In this document: piece after piece, positions 46,500 to 57,141 of the stretch
Layout of the letters: each line of letters opens with the position of its first letter
How positions within the stretch are numbered: position 1 is the first letter of the stretch
Notes under the pieces: generated by a model
Database searches by the model: none
Told to the model about the DNA's origin: nothing
What the model saw: only the letters and a program-made list of their open reading frames with translations
From: Anthostomella pinea
Lineage: Eukaryota; Ascomycota; Sordariomycetes; Xylariales; Xylariaceae
Direction: 5' to 3'
NCBI GenBank assembly: GCA_963556695.1
Contig: CAUWAG010000006.1
Span: 4,712,001-4,776,000, forward strand
DNA: 64,000 nt
Made by a program: the position numbers and the translations under genes

Positions 46500-46916
46500 T
46501 CTTGGACGATAGACGACCTTATTGGGTGGAATTTCGACGCCAACGATGCGACTCGAATCCAGATTACCGTCAAATGGGGCGAAGGCTACATGCCGAGTCC
46601 AATGGATGAGTCTGTTTTGCAACTTCAATGTCCGGATATTCTCTTTTCATTTTGGCATCACAGAGGAGGGCGCTGCATGGCAATACAGGAGAGAACGGGC
46701 ATAGCACCCTCGCGCTTCCATTACTTCAAGATCGTAGCCCACGCCCCTGTCCGGGTCTCAAGGAGTGCTACAGTTAAAACGTTTCTGGTGCAATGGGTTG
46801 GCTACCCCGCACTGGGACCACATGCGACTTGGGAATTGGCGCGGAAGGTTTCAGAGGGTGCACCTGGACTTGTGAAGGAGTACTGGGACAGTTCGGGCGT
46901 TTCTCTGGCTTCATGA
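46500..46916 (+). CDS. Chromodomain-containing fragment
   Basis: An open frame reads SWTIDDLIGWNFDANDATRIQITVKWGEGYMP and ends in HYFKIVAHAPVRV, KTFLVQWVGYPALGPHATWEL and LVKEYWDS. The last part has the chromodomain pattern (F/YLVxWxGY, TWE, then a C-terminal helix). No start codon with a convincing upstream exon was found before 46590. It follows the APH gene by about 60 bp and could be a downstream piece of a longer gene or a retroelement-derived chromodomain. Confidence 0.45.
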   Translation, partial: SWTIDDLIGWNFDANDATRIQITVKWGEGYMPSPMDESVLQLQCPDILFSFWHHRGGRCMAIQERTGIAPSRFHYFKIVAHAPVRVSRSATVKTFLVQWVGYPALGPHATWELARKVSEGAPGLVKEYWDSSGVSLAS

Positions 46917-47689
46917 TTTATGAGCCAAAGCCCCAAGAAGCTATTAGCGATAGCTATAGAGGTTCAGTGCCGGGCCCATATTACCCGCTGCCTTACAACT
47001 GTAATGCCAACCTTCTCAGGCTGCCATGGCGTCTCGCTAGTATTTATAAACAATGCTGCTGGAAAACAGTCACCAACAGCTTGTCGAGCAGCTCTCAGCT
47101 CCTTCACGCCGATACCATTAGCCATCATCACCAACGGATTCAGAGGTGCTGACATCTCTAACGTTCAATGATGGCACTCCCGTGGCAACACAGCGAGAAT
47201 TACCACTTTTCCAGACAATCGGTGCGGCTGCACAACAGGCTTCCACTTTTTAAGAGTCAGTATTCCACTTCTCAGACTTGCACAACTCAGCCTTCTCAAC
47301 AAGACCACCAGTCACTGAGTAAGAGACACCTGCGACTCCATCTCACGATAACATTGCCACGGAACAACGGATATCAGTCCCTTGTGCGTACCGCCCACGG
47401 CAAGCACCGAGCCACCTCTGGCAACCAGTTGGAAATCAGGATTCGTGCCCATCCTTGTCACTGTTTGTGATCTCCATATCCTCCATCCCTGTCGCTGTCT
47501 TTGGTTACGTAGTAGGCTTGCCCCCATCCCTGTCACTATTGATGACTACGTAGTCTCTTCTCAAAAATAGGTTGCGGGCAAGTAGAGTCCGGCGGCTTTA
47601 ATTAGCGTGTACGCTTCTCAACTTTGTTGAACTTGCCAACATGGCACTCCCCAGATTGGCCACATGACGCTGGCTGCAGCATGGATATC

Positions 47690-47705
47690 CCACAGTATAA
47701 GGAGA
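47690..47705 (+). promoter_or_regulatory. TATA-like box before the gene at 47813
   Basis: TATAAGGAGAGG lies about 115 bp upstream of the ATG and is followed by a CT/CA-rich leader typical of fungal 5' UTRs. Confidence 0.4.
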
Positions 47706-47812
47706 GGAATACCAGCCCTGCAACCCATGACAGCACCACCACACATCTCATCCTTCGTCATTGATCTTCCTTCGTCGACCTCATTCGGATTTCCATAGAC
47801 TTTTCACACAAC

Positions 47813-48290
47813 ATGCATAGCGGAACGTCCAACCTCTCCGACATGCTGTTACTCACAGCTTCGGCTCGTGCTTGTCAGGAAGCACGAAACGTCCCTCGCC
47901 CAGCAAGCTACGACAGCGGTGTTGCGGACTGTTCTTGTTCGCAGCGGAGGAGATACGACAACACGCATAGGATCCGGGACGTCCCCCGGCCGAAAACTTA
48001 CGAAAACGGCGCTTCGGATCATCTGCAGCGGAGAGGGGAGTACAATACGCGTGGTGTACGGGACAGCTCCAGCACGGAAAGTTACGAGGGCGACGCTGGG
48101 AGTATTCCACAGGAGAGGACATCTCTCAAGGCCCCGAGTATCGCGTGAGTATAGCCCGGGGCTCGGTCCATCCAGGTACTGCACAAGTGCTAACTCATAT
48201 CCTCAATTTAGTTCGCGGAGTACACGCAGTACATATGTGGCGGCCCCGTTCTTCCCGACAGCCTTGGAGAAGCTTCGCGACAGAATATGA
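47813..48290 (+). CDS. Small protein with three ~30-residue internal repeats
   Basis: The family is not recognised. Exon 1 (47813-48146) is joined by an intron with perfect signals (GTGAGTATAG donor, GCTAACT branch site, CAATTTAG acceptor) to a short exon ending PTALEKLRDRI. The product has about 139 residues. Repeats begin RNVPRPASYDSGVAD, RDVPRPKTYENGASD and RDSSSTESYEGDAGS, each followed by a basic QRRR/Y segment. It has no signal peptide or membrane segment and is charged and probably disordered. A TATA-like box and leader lie upstream. A further exon after GTGAGT at 48326 is possible. Confidence 0.5.
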
Positions 48291-48610
48291 GTTTCCCAAT
48301 CGACTGTCAGGCGTTTAGTGGAAGGTGAGTTTCGTCTCTCTACTCGGGGACGTACGTCTTGCTGACCCTCGAGGACAGCTGTACTTTAATAGCATATCGA
48401 TCAACTATATATCCTATGCAATGCGGCACAATGAGCCTCGAGACGCTCGTCGCCCGCTGTTTGAGGGAGCCAGTATGCCTGCAACATCACCCACGTTCCG
48501 CGGTCAGGCTCACAAGAAGCCTATGTGAGGGGAAGCAACATCACGTCCTTGGACGATTACTACTAGCACACGGCGCGCTCACATTCCGCAGCGCCGAGCC
48601 CGGACTCCAG

Positions 48611-48673
48611 AGCCAGCAGCGTCGATCCCAAGGCCAGCAACGTCGATCCCACAGCCAGCAGCATCGATCCCAG
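48611..48673. repeat. 21-bp tandem repeat, three copies
   Basis: GCCAGCAGCGTCGATCCCA recurs three times with a 2-nt spacer and few changes. In one frame it codes for SQQRRSQ-like units, but a gene here is not certain. Confidence 0.75.
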
Positions 48674-49312
48674 CTTAAAAGGACACCTCATCTTTGCTGT
48701 ACTATGCCTGATGGAAGAGGAGGTTTACGAATCGGGGCAATGACACCAATCAGCCGATCTGGGCGGGGGTCCGGTAACATGGGCGTGGTCATATCAATGC
48801 TACCTCATTCCATTATTTTCCTGCAGTATTCTTTCGCAAATGGCTATTGAGAGGGGGTTGCAGTCGGTCCTGAGCTGGCTGTAGTCTCCCAATAATGTTC
48901 AACTGTGCGAGATGTCATGCGCCGTGCCCATAGGGGCTGCGTGACGTAGGTTGCACCAGTATGGCACACTTCATGTCGGATGTCTGCTGCATAGGTAATG
49001 CAGTGGAACGAGCACAGCCAGCGAAAAAGGCAGAAGTATGCTTTTATGTGTCATCCTATTCCATGAGACCCAATTGAATACCTGCTTGGTATGTAGTATA
49101 TAAACCTGCTCAGTCAAGATGCCAATAGAGTTCAGCTTATTCACAAGGCATCGAGCCTCTTCACCTCATATCATTCACAAGAATTGAAGACAATAATATT
49201 ACGGTGACGTCTAAGTCAAAGCCAACATCACTCTCCTACTTCACCGCCAACCGATTTCGTCCAGTGGCATCAATTTCCTGGGAGCCCAGTACCCACAACA
49301 TCGTCTTCAATC

Positions 49313-51278
49313 ATGCCTCCAGGTTCCATCAGCAACTTAGACTGGTAAGTGAGACACCCGAAACCTCGGATTCTACTAACAAAACGACATGAAAGGGAAC
49401 CTGGCTACGATACCGTGGCAGTGCACGGTGGCCAGGAGCCCGATCCTGGTAACGGATCAAGAGCAGTGCCGATATTCCAAACGGCGAGCTATGTATTCGA
49501 TGACGCTGAAGATGGTGCCGCGAAATGTTCATGGAGTAAAGATGGTTATCTTTACACCCGTCTAGGTAATCCAACGAACAGCGTCTTCGAAAAACGAATG
49601 GCCATGCTAGAGGGAGGCGTTGGCGCAGTAGCTACTGCGTCCGGACATTCAGCACAGGTAAGCCACACCATGCCGACGGCATTAATGCAACGTCAATTGC
49701 AACACAGCTGATTTATGCATTCACAGTTCATGGCCCTGACGCAATGCTGCAAGCCGGGTGATAACATTGTGAGCACAAGCTGGCGTAGGTCCCTCCCCCT
49801 GCCCCCCCTCCCGCCCCCACTGCTGCTCAGACTCCCCGCAACCAGCCATCCCCTCCTACCCAAGCCAAGTATACTGCTCTGCCTGATTGACTCATAGTAT
49901 ACGGGGGTACATTCAACCAATTTCGGGTCTATTTCCCGAGCTTCAACATCCAGGTCAAGTGGGTTCAGGGCAACGACCCTGTCGACTTCGACAAGACCAT
50001 TGACGAGAATACGCGTGCTGTCTATATCGAGACCGTCAGCAACCCCAAACAATGCGTGCCTAATATCCCAGCCATCGCAGCTGTCGCCCACAAGCATGGC
50101 ATTCCTCTCGTCATCGATAACACGTTTGGCATGGCAGGGTATCTATGCCAGCCCATCAAGCTTGGAGGTTAGTGAACTTTTTCATCATCGAGACACCATC
50201 CAGGGTATTATCGAAAGTTTGTTTGACGAGTTCGTATGGGCGACTATACGAAGCTACACTTCAATTCCCATGAGAGCAGCTGCTGATGACCTGATATTGT
50301 CATATAGCCGACATAGTGACGCATTCGTGCACGAAATGGATCGGTGGGCACAACACCAGCATGGGTGGTGTGGTGATCGATGGGGGGCGCTTCGAGTGGG
50401 GTTCCGCTCTCTCAGCGGCCAAATTCCCTGGACTGACGGAGCCGGCTCCTGGGTACCATGGCCTGCGATTCTGGGAGACATACGGACCGCGAGCGCTATC
50501 AGCCAAGCTTCGAATGGACTGCATGCGTGACCTGGGCCCCTGTATGAGCCCGTTCAATGCGTGGCTGTTCCTACAGGGCCTCGAGACGCTACCATTACGC
50601 GCCCAGCGTACCGTCGAGAATACCCAGCGGTTGGCAGAGTGGCTAGAAGCGAATCCGTATATCAACTGGGTGCTTTACCCTGGGTTGCGGTCTCACCCGG
50701 ATTACGAAAGGGCACAGAAGTTGTTACCTAGAGGAGCAGGCGGGGTCCTTACATTCGGCGTGGTACGTACACGATGACCTCAACTTGAATGATATACGAG
50801 AATGTCCGTATAAGGCGAGTGCTGACGCAGACCATCATTCCTCACAGGCTGGCAAGGTGGACGAGGTCCGCGCTGTCGTCGATAACCTCAAGATGTGCAG
50901 CCACGTCGCGAACGTGGGCGATTGTAAGACCCTCATTATTCACCCATGGGTCACAACGCACCAGCAGCTGCCCGACGATGACAAGATCAAAGGCGGTGTT
51001 ACGCGTAAGTGGCTCAACATTACACCATGTCGCTCGATTGAGATTCTGTGTTTCTCACATGTTGCATCCACGCAGCCGATCTCTTGCGTGTCAGTGTGGG
51101 AATTGAAGACTTCGTGGACATCAAGCGTGACTTTGAACAGGCCTTCGCAGCAGCGGGACTCAAGCCGGCGGAGAAGAAGGGCGGGGACCCTTTCACAATG
51201 GCCATGGACTTGGTGAACGCGGGGTTTATGGGCAAGGAAGCTACCGGTGCTCCCCGAACGCAACAGCCCGGGGATTAA
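49313..51278 (+). CDS. O-acetylhomoserine sulfhydrylase-like PLP enzyme
   Basis: This is a Cys/Met-metabolism PLP-dependent enzyme with about seven exons. Exon 1 is MPPGSISNLDW, then EPGYDTVAVHGGQEPDPGNGS, FQTASYVFDDAEDGA, YTRLGNPTNSVFEKRMAMLEGG and ATASGHSAQ. Next come FMALTQCCKPGDNIV, YGGTFNQFRVYFPSF, and IPLVIDNTFGMAGYLCQPI. THSCTKWIGGHNTSMGGVV follows and contains the PLP lysine. The C-terminal part runs to SVGIEDFVDIKRDFEQAF and ends ATGAPRTQQPGD. The family makes homocysteine or cysteine from O-acetylhomoserine and sulfide. Introns have normal GT-AG borders (for example GTAAGTGAG, GTACGTACA and GTAAGTGGC). It may be a primary-metabolism paralogue recruited beside the cluster. Confidence 0.88.
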
Positions 51279-51890
51279 TGGCATATAGTGGCCATGATCG
51301 GTATGATTTCATGGTTCTCGAGGGGATGATGTCGCACGGATAATTCGGCTTTCTCACTTGCTCTCAAGATGCCAGATGACCATGTTATGGAGGATCGCCT
51401 AGCTCGCAGATTGAAGCATAAGGCAGCTTCCCTTCACTTATTCAAAATGTACTCTGACTCTGGCCACAAGATACTTCCTGTCCTAAACGTTCACGGTGCA
51501 TCCCCTCTATACTTGATCGTTAGCTGCATCTGGCGATTACCGGCGGTCCCCGGAGAAGAAGCTGTGGCCGTTTGATTTCACCTCCTCGAGTTGCTGCTTA
51601 TTATCAAATACTGTAGCTCTAACTTGCGATTCTCACCGTAGCAGGTAGTTCCGGTCTTGTACATCTATAATGAATTCTTCTACAAGGTTCATTGGGATGA
51701 GAGGTGGCGCCAACATTGGTTCCAAGCGGCGTTGCAGGCATTCCGGACCACCGTTTGACTCAAGAAGTGATATCTCCTGATTGAGATGACGCCAGATGTT
51801 TACAGAGGCGAAGCTTGTAAGACTGAGACACAGATGCTATCTGATTTAGGTACAATCCTCCATTATCCATACTGACAGCAAGGTGCCAAG

Positions 51891-53261
51891 TCAGATCACC
51901 TTGGTAAGCCCTGGCCCAACCTTCAGAAGGCGACTCGTAGCGAGACTCGCACTGGAAGCCGCAAGCAGCGCACCGCACCACACAATCAAGCCAACCCAGT
52001 TTCCGTCACCTCCTAGAATAGCACCGGCGATGGGGTTGCTGATCAGCACGCCAAAGCCTAGGAATGCGAGCGTCATGCCGAGGCGCGTGCCGATCTTGCT
52101 TTTATCAGACGATAGGCTGACGATTCCGGCAGCAGGGAGCCCCAAGAAGGCGCCGTTCATGAAGCCAAACAGCACGCAGAAGACGACTAGTCCAGCGGTA
52201 CCCTTGATGGCAAGGAGGGCGAAGGTCAAAACGGTGCTGGCAAGCACGACAGTAATCTGCACATTGATGCTTCCTACATGGTCCGCGTAATAACCCGGGA
52301 TCAAGCGACCAGGCAGCGAGGAAGCGTTGATGATGACGAGAAGGTAGCCACCCAGGTTAGCTGAGACGTCAGTCCGTGCTAGGGCGAGCAGTTCGACATA
52401 GTACAAGATGATGTAAAAGCCCATAATGCCGAAGAAGAGCCCCAAGCTGAAAAACAGGTATGGCGTGTCTCGGAAGGCGGAGCGGTCAACCAGGCCTCGG
52501 GTCAGTCGTGGAGGGGCCTTGGACTTCATCAGTAATACGGGGACCAAGGATGTCGCCAGTACGATGAAAGCTAGCACACGGGTCGCCCAGCCGAACCCGA
52601 CTCGCGGTTGCAGTCGGGTAAAGATCACAGGGTAGATAATCCCGCCTGTATCATTATTACTTGTCAGAATCGAGTGCATACTAAGCGTCAAGAAGTGATG
52701 GCACGTACCGATTGCGCTGCCTGTGGATGAGGCGCCCATGGCTAAGGCCATGCGTTTGTGGAAGTATTGAGAGACCACAGCGGGAGCCGGCAGGTACAAA
52801 CAGCCAAACCCAAGGCCGGTCACCAACGCCTGCGTCAAGAAGACCTGCCAATAGGCCGATGTGATGCTGAGGAGAAAGGTGCCAACCACCAATAGGCCAG
52901 AGCCCACCCAAAGGAGCCAGCGGAGGTGGCCGGCATCGAAGAGTGGTCCCGCGGCGAGAGAGACGAGGAAGAGGAAGAATGCTTGCGTTGATCCGATCCA
53001 GGCTATGCTCGACGACGAGTTCCCGCTCAGCATGTCCAACTGGTAGAAGGTCTGGAAGACACCGTACGAATTCATGAGCCCCCATGTGTTGAGGTTCAGG
53101 ACGAAGGCTCCCAGCACTTGCACCCACGAGAGCAAATTCTCTCTAGGGGGAGATGGGGACTCCTGTGTTTGCTCGTCGATTCCCACAGGCTGAACGGCGC
53201 TGGGTTGCTCATCGCGTTTCTCGCTCGCCATGGTGGCCTCTGTCTCTGTCGCCATCACCAT
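51891..53261 (-). CDS. MFS transporter, monocarboxylate (MCT/MCH) type
   Basis: After a disordered N terminus there are about twelve hydrophobic helices. The first is LLSWVQVLGAFVLNLNTWGLMNSYGVFQ, the opening seen in fungal monocarboxylate-transporter-like proteins (NSYGVFQ.YY). Later helices include ALVTGLGFGCLYLPAPAVVSQYF and RSAFRDTPYLFFSLGLFFGIMG. An in-frame 63-nt intron (52646-52708, GTACGT to ATACAG) falls after MGASSTGSAI, so the mature product is about 435 residues. In fungal clusters such carriers often export the product, but substrate cannot be read from sequence. It is transcribed away from the PLP enzyme gene and towards the same intergenic space. Confidence 0.85.
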   Translation of the reverse strand: MVMATETEATMASEKRDEQPSAVQPVGIDEQTQESPSPPRENLLSWVQVLGAFVLNLNTWGLMNSYGVFQTFYQLDMLSGNSSSSIAWIGSTQAFFLFLVSLAAGPLFDAGHLRWLLWVGSGLLVVGTFLLSITSAYWQVFLTQALVTGLGFGCLYLPAPAVVSQYFHKRMALAMGASSTGSAIGTCHHFLTLSMHSILTSNNDTGGIIYPVIFTRLQPRVGFGWATRVLAFIVLATSLVPVLLMKSKAPPRLTRGLVDRSAFRDTPYLFFSLGLFFGIMGFYIILYYVELLALARTDVSANLGGYLLVIINASSLPGRLIPGYYADHVGSINVQITVVLASTVLTFALLAIKGTAGLVVFCVLFGFMNGAFLGLPAAGIVSLSSDKSKIGTRLGMTLAFLGFGVLISNPIAGAILGGDGNWVGLIVWCGALLAASSASLATSRLLKVGPGLTKVI

Positions 53262-54890
53262 TTGTTAGACTAGAATTGCTGCGCTATGCATGTGACAGCT
53301 TGTGAACCAAGAAGGAAGCGGTCGCGAGGCTGTCTGGAAGGCCTGACCGTGATTCGACGTGTGTAATCAGTCTGCGAATGTTGGTAGCCGGATCGTGGGT
53401 GTGAAGGATTGCAAGTGCATGGCTATCAATGTTGTGTGAATCACCGGTACTGGTCTAGCCACCGTGTCGCTAAGCTCAGTCTGATTCGGTCTCAATATAA
53501 AGTCTCCAACGGCCCATAGGCTCATGTCGCAACGAACACGACATGGTAGCACTCAACGATGGTACACCATGCATCTGACCTCTGTATCAGGCGCCTAACG
53601 TACCCGCTGGACATTCGGTGTTTAATTTCACTTGTGTAACGCAGAGCGTGAACCCCAACGTCGTAATCAGTCTATCCCAAATGCCCCCAGCCAGTAGGTG
53701 CTACAAGCCTCGCCGAACAACCTCGGGAGGCGTAAGGCTCTCTCATGTCGTGATCAGTGTCTTCCCGGAGTACTACCTTCTGGGTCGTAGTAGGTCGAAA
53801 GGATACTACGCCGCCTCCAACAGAATTGGGTACCACCCCCTAGATTAAAAGCGACCATCCACGGCTGGCGTTGCCGCGTTGAGGTTTGGTCATTGAGGCT
53901 TGGGCTTCGCACGCCAGAAGCACGTCTCTTGAATGGCGTCAGGGACGGTAAGTCAGGCTGCATCCCGGCGACATAGGTGCACAGCGATAAGCCCTGCAGC
54001 TGCCGGCCGGTAGTCGCCGTCACACCCATTGCCGTTCGGGAATGGACCTATTGCCAGGGCTGTGGCAATCCTGGGGTCATCCGGCAGCTCGCCCAGGGTT
54101 ACCCGCGCGATGAGTCGAAGCCAGAAGCTGCGCTCCAACCGCGGATAGCCAGCGCCCCGTGCCGTCTGTTATACGCAGTTGGAACGCTGCTGGCGTGTAG
54201 CGTTTCAGTCGTTGGTGGTACCCCGGACATGCCTACATGTACTCCAACAGGCTCAGCCTGAGACGGTGTGCGGGAGGTCCTCTATCAGGCCTACCATGCG
54301 GGCTCCGGGGTAGTATTCCAAGACCCAGAGAGTCGCATTGATGTCGCGTCGGGCTTCCAAGTCGCGCATCGATAAAGTATTTACAGCACATCACAACGCC
54401 TACAGCAATCACAGCGCTGCTTGGCTTCACGAGTCTGCATGGCCATGCACCGGTCTGTCATCACCAACACAGTTCAAGCAGGTCGTCACATTAGCGGTTA
54501 GGTACTGGTGGTGGTATATGTACCAGGACAAAGACAGAACTAGATAACATCAATACACACGGTGCCCGTCCAAACTTTATCAGTACCCCCATTCCACTTG
54601 GCATACTCCATAAAAGCGTAGTTCACGATCACCCTACCCAACTCCCCTCCATCTCGATCCCTGGATTTTCAACCCTTGAAGTAGGTTTAAGGTTCGCACT
54701 ACGGTTCACATCCAATACGGTTGGGTTGGGTACTTTCATCACTGCATGATCATCGTCCAATCCTCTTAAAGGGACCCCCTTTTCGGAGCCATGTGTGATG
54801 CAATCTAATTATTAATAAGGCCCCATGGCGTATTACATAGTTATCCCGTTCCCGCTGTGTATGCAGCAGAGTCCAATATTACGACTAATA
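53262..54890. other. Intergenic stretch, no confident gene
   Basis: Minus-strand ORF pieces include RDLEARRDINATLWVLEYYPG (about 54260-54370) and LRLIARVTLGELPDDPRIATALAIGPFPNG (about 54020-54120). Both look protein-like but match no family I know and lack convincing splice links. A small or broken gene may be present. Confidence 0.35.
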
Positions 54891-54895
54891 ATAGC

Positions 54896-55837
54896 TTATG
54901 CACCTGCTGTCTCGACCGGCCAAAGCACACGTCCGTCGGGGCACGACTTGAATCGTTCAATCATCGGCCCGGGAACTTCATCTTCGTGCTTGAAGCAGGC
55001 CGTCCGCTCTAGAGCCCACTTCTCCAGACTTCCCCAATCCCTACACAACCTGACCTGTCCGGCCCCCGTGCCAGGTGCCTGGAAGCCAGCGTAGCGCGGG
55101 GTATCGTCAGCATTGCATATCACGTCTTGCCGCAACTGATCAAGACAGTGCAAGGCGTGGACGAGGGCAATGTGCTGAGGCAGCTTCTGCTCCGCATACA
55201 TCACGTAGCGAAACAACGTGCGCTGGACGTCAACAAGTATCGTCAGCGACTGTCCACTGATTCATTCATTGATCAGCATGGACTTACGAGACAGTGGAGA
55301 TTGTGGAAGCCCTGCAACAAATAAACGCCTTTGTCTTCGTCCCAAGGAAATCGAAGAGCATGGGGCAACATCTTGCCTGTGACATAGTCTTGCGAGAGCG
55401 CCACTACACCTGCATCACCACTGAACTTCTCCCATAGCTCAGTGACCATGGTGAGGTTATCACCAGTGTAGGCAGTGTTTGGGTTGATCTCAATAGGTAC
55501 TTTGCGCTTGAGGCCAGCTACCTAATTGTCAGCCATGACATGGGTGGCGTGGTGGGAAGGGGGGCGAGCCGTAATACGATGGACAGTCTCCTTCTTGTCG
55601 AGACGGATGCTGGCCGTGACCAACAGTAAGAGCGACGTTGGTTGCAATAGAAATCAATAAAATGACTAGGAGGAGCATGAGCGCCCATGGTGAACATGAC
55701 GGGCCCTTCGAGGTGTCTTGGTGGATGTTGTCGACCAAGTCATCTACAGAAGCCCGTCGAAGCGGTCGATATTCCTTAAGGTCTGGTGCCATCTGTAGGT
55801 GTGTGGAAGCCAGCTTGGCCTGAATGAATAGAGACAC
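54896..55837 (-). CDS. UstYa/DUF3328 family oxidase-like protein, copy 1
   Basis: The family (PF11807) performs oxidative steps such as macrocyclisation in fungal RiPP and some NRPS pathways. The start is probably MAPDLKEYRPLRRAS at 55792; an upstream in-frame Met exists at 55837. A membrane helix follows (SPWALMLLLVILLISIATNVALTV). After an intron comes a middle exon with PIEINPNTAYTGDNLTMVTELWEKF and the first motif FHNLHCL. An intron at 55223-55287 (GTAAGT to TCCAG) leads to RTLFRYVMYAEQKLPQ and the second motif ALHCLDQLRQDVIC, then CRDWGSLEKWA. The 5' splice site of intron 1 could not be settled. The His/Cys motifs are complete. Confidence 0.9.
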
Positions 55838-56100
55838 ATGTAATTAAGATAAAGTTAGAAGAGTTTCATGTCGGCGACGGATGATGTACGAACAGGACAT
55901 CTTCCTAAGGCAGGTGACACAAGCCGTGCCCTTGGGCGGGGAACGCCGGGCCGACGTGCATATTGGAGGGATGCGTCCCAGCTCAAGGGGCGCTGTCATG
56001 CTACTACACATTGATGAAGGTTCATGTAGGCTGCGAGACTTGTATTGCTCCTGCGACCAGGACTATTCTGTGAAACGACCGGCTAACTATGTTCTTCGCA

Positions 56101-56140
56101 TCCACGTTAAATACAAAACAAACAAACAAACAAACAAACA
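56101..56140 (+). mobile_element. 5'-truncated LINE tail (about 40 bp) with 13-bp TSD
   Basis: TCCACGTTAAATACAAAACAAACAAAC... resembles the end of LINE 2 (CCCACGTTAAAAACAAAACAAACAAC). It is flanked by TATGTTCTTCGCA at 56088-56100 and 56141-56153. This is a minimal target-primed insertion, about 90 bp downstream of the precursor-peptide stop codon. Confidence 0.85.
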
Positions 56141-56228
56141 TATGTTCTTCGCACTTCCACCATAGATAACGAACACCGTTGGCAGCACCCTTGCTACCAC
56201 GGGTATGCATGGACTGTGCATACCCTGT

Positions 56229-56572
56229 CTATTCGGCACTTGCATCTACCCATGACTGATCAACGCTTGCTGGGTAGACTACAGCTTCGTCGGAGTCCGT
56301 GTCTGCACAAAGATTATTAGTGCCTTGCGACCAAGCTAAGACGGAGTCATGCAGAGCCTCATCGAACGTACCAGAGCGAGCATCGACCCACGACTGGTCT
56401 ACACTGGCGGGATAGACGACAGCTTCGTCAGAGTCGGCAGCTTTGGTAATACTTAGTAGCTTTTCATAGCAGAGTAGCCATCGTGATACTTACCGCCTCG
56501 TGCATTGGGGCGGATGGCGGCAGCTGCGGCCATGCCAGCCATTGCATGAACCATGAATAAGATGGCCTTCAT
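56229..56572 (-). CDS. Candidate RiPP precursor peptide with two identical repeats
   Basis: Exon 1 (56494-56572) encodes a signal peptide, MKAILFMVHAMAGMAAAAA, followed by IRPNARG. Intron 1 (56441-56493, 53 nt) runs GTAAGTATC to CCAAAG and has GCTACTAAG inside. Exon 2 (56372-56440) and exon 3 (56229-56302) each contain the same 19 residues, DSDEAVV to SWVDA, with core-like VVYPASVDQSW. Intron 2 (56303-56371, 69 nt) has GTACGT, ACTAAT and GTGCAG. It is also open in frame, so the product is 73 residues if it is spliced and 96 if not. The two repeats differ at 11 synonymous sites. Neighbours on both sides are UstYa genes, as for ustiloxin, phomopsin and asperipin precursors. Unlike those, no KR (Kex2) site separates the repeats. 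Product and function are inferred. Confidence 0.8.
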
Positions 56573-57141
56573 GTTGGCGTGGTTGATAACGGGCTTTGAG
56601 TGAAGAAGTACTGGCTGTAGTTTTCGGTTGCTGGAGAAGAGTGAGCCAGGGTGTGGATCTACTTTACACCCACGGATGGGACGAATCTTATATGCCCATG
56701 TCCAGGGGCCAGTCCTTACACTTCATGTGGTAGAACCATCCTCAACACGTCCACTGGCCGTGATGCAGAGCATAGCCAATCCCGCGATGCACTCGAGTCA
56801 GTAAGGTGGTACTATTCCGTCAAGTCATTCCACACGTTGGTAGCCTCCTCTCGTGGTGTGAAGATCATTCCACTTTACGGCGCATCCAGAAACCTGACAT
56901 TGAATCGGTGCACAGTCCTTTATCTGCATGGTCCAAACCACCAACTGCATATGCACATCGCCCATTCCGTCGCATCAATCTGTCACTTCTCCTCCTTGGT
57001 GTAACCCTCCCCAACGTTCTGAATCCCACACCCCAGTGGAGTATCATTCAAAAGGCAGATTCCTCTCTGATTGGGACGGAAGCGATCCGCTGGTCCTTCG
57101 GTTCCTTCGGTTCCAAGCCCCTGACCAATATTGCTTGGAGG

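Noticed and set aside
47160..47600. ORFs downstream of the chromodomain fragment
   Set aside because: They have no recognisable domain, inconsistent frames and only short low-complexity phrases.
55881..56165. Plus-strand ORF of 94 codons between UstYa copy 1 and the precursor gene
   Set aside because: Its end is coded by the AAAC repeat tail of the LINE fragment, and it has no domain.
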